A program made the position numbers and the translations under genes. Shown here piece after piece: positions 60,728-64,000 of a DNA stretch of 64,000 nt (position 1 is its first letter; each line of letters starts with the position of its first letter). The notes beneath the pieces were generated by a model. It was not told the DNA's origin, made no database searches, and saw only the letters and a program-made list of their open reading frames with translations. The DNA is taken from NCBI GenBank assembly GCA_964550795.1, contig CAZKBH010000016.1:21736-85735 (forward strand), written 5' to 3'. This DNA is from M3007 sp964550795. GTDB taxonomy: Bacteria; Bacteroidota; Bacteroidia; Chitinophagales; Saprospiraceae.

Positions 60728-61888
60728 CTAGATCATATCGGAAATGTTTTCCCCGCGGAGATTGTATTTCTTTTTCAGCCGGTAACGCCCTTTTTTGATT
60801 GCGTCAATGCTGGTACCGAGGATTGCGGATGTTTCTTTAAGGCTAAGCCCCATTTTATCCATTAGCACAAGTCTGATTTCGGAGGGAGTCAGGTTGGGGT
60901 ACCTGGTGCGAAGGTCAGAGATATAGCCAGGGTACATATTATTGAAGTGAAATTGGAAATTGTCCCAATCTGATTCGGTTAGGATTACCTGCTCATACAG
61001 GTTCACGATTTCGCTGTGCTGGTTTGGCTCCTTTTGGCCCCGACCCAATTCGATTTGGAGCGCCAACTCATTGAGTTGTTCATTTCGGCCAATGAGCATT
61101 TGTGCATAATTTTCTAATCTGGTTTGGTTTGCGGCCAGTTTAATTTTTTGGTTCTGAAGTTCTTCTTGCAGTTTCAAGGACTGCGCTTCGGTTTTTGCTT
61201 TTTCTGCTTCCAGGCGTTGATGTTCGCGTGCTGTATTTAACCGAAACCCATAAAAAACAACGGAGAATAGTAGCGTTAGTAAGCCGAAAATCCACCAGTT
61301 GCTTTGCGCTGCGAGGCTTTTTTCGCGTTCGAGTGTTGTAATTTTCAGCTCCTTCTCATGGGCTTTGTACGCTGCAACGGCAAGGTATTTCATCGCCATC
61401 GCTTCATCGTGTCGGCCTTGCGTGGTGAGATTTCCGGAGCTGGCGTCCAGAATATTAGCCAAAAATCGCAGGTCGCCCAGTTGCTCGCAGGTGGCGATGG
61501 CTCGAGCGTACTCGTGCTGCGCGGAGTCGAATTTTCCGGCGTATTGCAAGCGTACCGCTTGAAAAAAATGATCATTACAGTCGGAAAGTAAGCCAGGCTT
61601 CCATTTTTTGTAAAAATCTAGTGTCCGCCTGAGCGCATCGTACTGCCCGAGTGTTTGCAAGTGGGAAATTCGCTTTATGAAAAAGGAGTCTTGATACGCT
61701 GCAGGGAGCAAAGAAAATTGAGGCGGCAAAGCCTCCTCAGCGATTGAGTCGGAACGAATCAACAGTGCCGCCAAAAGCTGGTCGGTGTCCGGGCTGTTCG
61801 GTTGACTTTGATCTTTACAACCAAAAATGCCCAAACTGACTAAAGCAAAAATGAGCTTCAGTTGAGTTAAGTTTAAAAGATTGTACAT
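60728..61888 (-). CDS. TPR-type lipoprotein with membrane helix, coiled coil and C-terminal LuxR-like HTH
   Basis: 386 residues from ATG 61888. MYNLLNLTQLKLIFALVSLG ends in IFGC, a lipobox, so the N terminus is probably lipidated or a signal. TPR-like helices (about residues 60-185) precede a membrane helix (WWIFGLLTLLFSVVFYGF) near 205-222, a coiled coil (about 225-300) and a LuxR/GerE-like HTH (about 340-380; LTPSEIRLVLMDKMGLSLKE, TSAILGTSIDAIKKGRYRLK). This is the layout of Bacteroidota TPR-HTH signal proteins. The input is probably sensed outside the cytoplasm. Its own promoter region faces the next secreted protein gene. Target genes unknown. Confidence 0.75.
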   Translation of the reverse strand: MYNLLNLTQLKLIFALVSLGIFGCKDQSQPNSPDTDQLLAALLIRSDSIAEEALPPQFSLLPAAYQDSFFIKRISHLQTLGQYDALRRTLDFYKKWKPGLLSDCNDHFFQAVRLQYAGKFDSAQHEYARAIATCEQLGDLRFLANILDASSGNLTTQGRHDEAMAMKYLAVAAYKAHEKELKITTLEREKSLAAQSNWWIFGLLTLLFSVVFYGFRLNTAREHQRLEAEKAKTEAQSLKLQEELQNQKIKLAANQTRLENYAQMLIGRNEQLNELALQIELGRGQKEPNQHSEIVNLYEQVILTESDWDNFQFHFNNMYPGYISDLRTRYPNLTPSEIRLVLMDKMGLSLKETSAILGTSIDAIKKGRYRLKKKYNLRGENISDMI

Positions 61889-61954
61889 GGTTTTTTCGAA
61901 AAAAATGATGCAAAAGCGCATCAAAACCATTCGTTTTGCAAATGTCCACTTTTT

Positions 61955-62057
61955 TGTCCTAACAATCTATGCGCAGCACCCTATAAAATTTTGGTTCTTT
62001 GTGGGCCGTAAAAAAGTAGGGCTTTGTCCTACTTGATTTTGGCACTACTCTGTCCTA
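61955..62057. promoter_or_regulatory. Possible operators: three TGTCCTA sites between regulator and secreted protein gene
   Basis: TGTCCTA occurs at 61955-61961, 62025-62031 and 62051-62057; the middle one forms the short palindrome GTAGGgctttgtCCTAC (62016-62032). The spacing (70 and 26 bases) is irregular. They are candidate binding sites for the HTH protein encoded next door, or for a sigma/anti-sigma pair; nothing more can be read. Confidence 0.3.
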
Positions 62058-62076
62058 ATAATTTAATCTATCTCAC

Positions 62077-64000
62077 ATGAAAAGTTTTTACTTATCGTGC
62101 CAACGAAATGTTGGTGCGCTGCTCTTGGGTATTTTCCTGCTCTTGCAGTATTCCACACTTTCCGCCCAGATGTTGATCAACCCCGCACAGGAAGGCGGTT
62201 TCCAGGTTGGAACCACCTTCGCCAGCAATGGTTGGACTGTGGTAAACGGTGTCCGCAACACTCGATGGTTTGTTGGCACCGCTGCAACTGGGTTTACGGA
62301 TCGTTCTGCCTACATCTCCAACAATGGGGGGGCGAACAACCAATACACCAACGACTCTACTTCGGTGGTGCACTTTTACCGGGATGTGACCTTCCCTGCA
62401 GGAGTAGCTACGTTCACACTTTCCTTTAACTGGAAAGGCGACGGAGAAACAGCCTCTTTTGATGCAATCATCGTCAGTCTGGCTCCTACCTCTTATACGC
62501 CCACCGCTTCAACCGTTTCCTTGGGGACAGGCGTACTCCCTGCCCCGGCAAATATGTTGGGAGGGATGCCAGCNNNNNNNNNNCCTTGAAAAGCGCCGAT
62601 TTGGGCAACTGTTCCGGCCCGGTTACTCGCCGCTTGATTTTTACTTGGAAAAATGATGGTTCTCTGGGGGCTAACCCAGCAGGTGCCATTGACAATATTT
62701 CGTTGGTGGGCAATCCACTGACCATCACCAGACCTGCAGATCGTTGCACCGATGGTGCCGACATCGTTTATAATGCTACGCCAGTACCAGTTGCCGGCGA
62801 AACAGGCAATTTCTCCATTATTCAGAATACCCCAGCCTTCGTAAACAATGCGAACGGGACCGCCAACTGGGATGTATCGAATACTTTGCCTGGAACCCGT
62901 GAAATCACCTACACGTTTGTGGATGCCGCTTCTTGTGTTTTCCGCATCCGCGATTCTGTTACTTTGTTTGGAGCTCCCGTAGCCCAACTGAAGGATCAGA
63001 TTTTTGATTGTGTCAATCCGGGGGATGTCATCAGCCTCAAACTCATGTTTGATGAAAATGTGAGCAACACCCCCGGAGGTACTTGGAGCGTAGCTCCAGG
63101 CGGCATTTTTACTCCGGGAGATAGTACTATTACAGTACCTGCTTCCGGTGGCTGTTACAGCGTTACCTATTCCATGTTACCCGATCCCAACGGTTGTGGA
63201 GGTGTATATACCAGTACCAGAAGTTTGCTCATCACGACTGACCCAGCCCCGGCCTTTACGATGGGTGGCAGTACCAGCAACAGTATCATTCGTTGTTCTG
63301 GCACGGACGTGTCGTATAATATGGTGCGGACCAGTACTGGGGCAAACGGTATGTTCACCAGAGATGGTGCTGCGGCGGCCTTTGGCAACCAAGTGCTCAC
63401 AGCTCCGGCACCGGGCCAAAGCATAACGTACGAATTCTGCCTGACAGAAACCAATAATACGCCCGCCGCTTGTGGTGCATTCCCCGGCGGAGGCTACGAA
63501 AATTGCACCTCCACGATTTGTAAGACGATTACGCTTTACAACGATGGCGTGTGTGGCACAGGGCTTGCGGCTTTCGACAGTGAGTGCCCTCCAGGTGCTA
63601 GTGGCCTGGCAGTCTGCAACGTTACAACGACTCCCTTTGTAACAGTCGGCTGTGCCTTTATCAGCATTCCAATTCCATACAAAATTGTTGAGGCACAATT
63701 AAATGCACCCAGTGTCATTTTTTGCACAGACGAATCTTTTGACATTACGTCTAGAGGTTTTGGTGGACTGGCCGATATTCCCGGCTTTAATACCGTGCTG
63801 GGTACGCTTGATGGTGCAGATGCCATTTGTGCGGTAGCTACCTGGTGTCTTGATTATGGCTTCGGCTCCTGGTGTCCTTTTGGGTGGCTCAATCCTGGCG
63901 GATGGTGTACCAAAACTTTGGCACAATTCATCAGTGACGCTATTGCAACCTTGGTTGGCTCTAGTGGCACGGGTGGTCAAGTAGTCGCAGATACAGATGG
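62077..64000 (+). CDS. Secreted Cys-rich Ig-like/PKD-like protein, 5' part (truncated by window end; assembly gap inside)
   Basis: At least 630 residues, with ten N at 62574-62583 and a frame change there. MKSFYLSCQRNVGALLLGIF and a following LLQYSTLSAQ form a signal peptide. The first domain (about 30-165) has jelly-roll features (NNQYTNDSTSVVHFYRDVTF, GVATFTLSFNWKGDGETASF). After the gap come Ig/PKD-type sandwich modules with paired Cys (ITRPADRCTDGADIVYNATP, TGNFSIIQNTPAFVNNANGT), as in Saprospiraceae surface proteins that end in a T9SS sorting domain. That domain, if present, is beyond 64000. The downstream part has unusual Trp/Cys-rich loops (ATWCLDYGFGSWCPFGWLNP). Confidence 0.72.

Noticed and set aside
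1..64000. tRNA or rRNA genes
   Set aside because: I looked for the T-loop GGTTCGAATCC pattern and cloverleaf stems, and for rRNA conserved segments, and saw none in the intergenic regions; a tRNA scan could still find one.

Overview
The window looks like chromosomal DNA of a member of the phylum Bacteroidota, most likely a Saprospiraceae-type environmental bacterium. Seen in the sequence: three secreted proteins with type IX secretion (T9SS) C-terminal sorting domains or Ig-like repeat architecture, a fused SecDF, TAnnTTTG promoter elements without obvious Shine-Dalgarno sites, a carotenoid cyclase, and many dispersed palindromes. The assembly is a scaffold: runs of N interrupt genes at 19200-19209, 21570-21579, 32139-32148, 40055-40064, 41798-41807, 43334-43343, 48170-48199 and 62574-62583, and a repeat at 10741-10840. 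Some runs change the reading frame, so their lengths are nominal.

Layout. 1-8.8 kb: end of a Gfo/Idh oxidoreductase, gmhA, a GNAT acetyltransferase, an orphan transketolase C-terminal subunit, a tandem pair of thioredoxin-fold membrane proteins, a mitochondrial-type citrate synthase, an M48 protease, 3-hydroxybutyryl-CoA dehydrogenase and a DUF393 protein. 8.8-10.4 kb: two AT-rich genes on the minus strand, each followed by an attC-like hairpin, which I read as a two-cassette integron array without an integrase. 10.6-26.7 kb: housekeeping and envelope genes (rpsA with an unusual N-terminal extension and a heptamer array at its stop codon, fatty-acid hydroxylase, lycopene cyclase, lepA, a T9SS beta-helix protein, a sodium symporter, crcB, an L27 fused to a helix-hairpin-helix domain, L21, O-antigen ligase, truncated haemoglobin, an ATP-grasp-like protein, uppS). 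26.7-40.3 kb: a lipoprotein, a giant repeat protein with a type B sorting domain, an Lrp regulator, a CtpA protease, a DUF4230-like protein, dienelactone hydrolase, a T9SS YCF48-like protein and a DUF3575-like porin. 40.5-45.0 kb: a type III restriction-modification locus beside a truncated endonuclease gene. 45.2-55.4 kb: GH25 lysozyme, enoyl-CoA hydratase, formiminotransferase-cyclodeaminase, a small barrel protein, an MFS transporter, DoxX and secDF, separated by palindromic repeats. 55.7-64 kb: nadK, an effector-associated-domain (EAD) protease and an EAD-TIR protein in one direction, a membrane patatin phospholipase divergent from nadK, a TPR/HTH regulator and the start of another secreted protein.

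The two most interesting regions are the probable integron cassettes (8775-10395), where each hairpin's R''-like box is complementary to the first bases of its own cassette, and the nadK / EAD-trypsin / EAD-TIR operon (55663-58372), which has the parts of a prokaryotic conflict or immune system. The patatin gene faces it across mirrored 5'-leader repeats. All family assignments come from reading the translated sequence; no database search was run.
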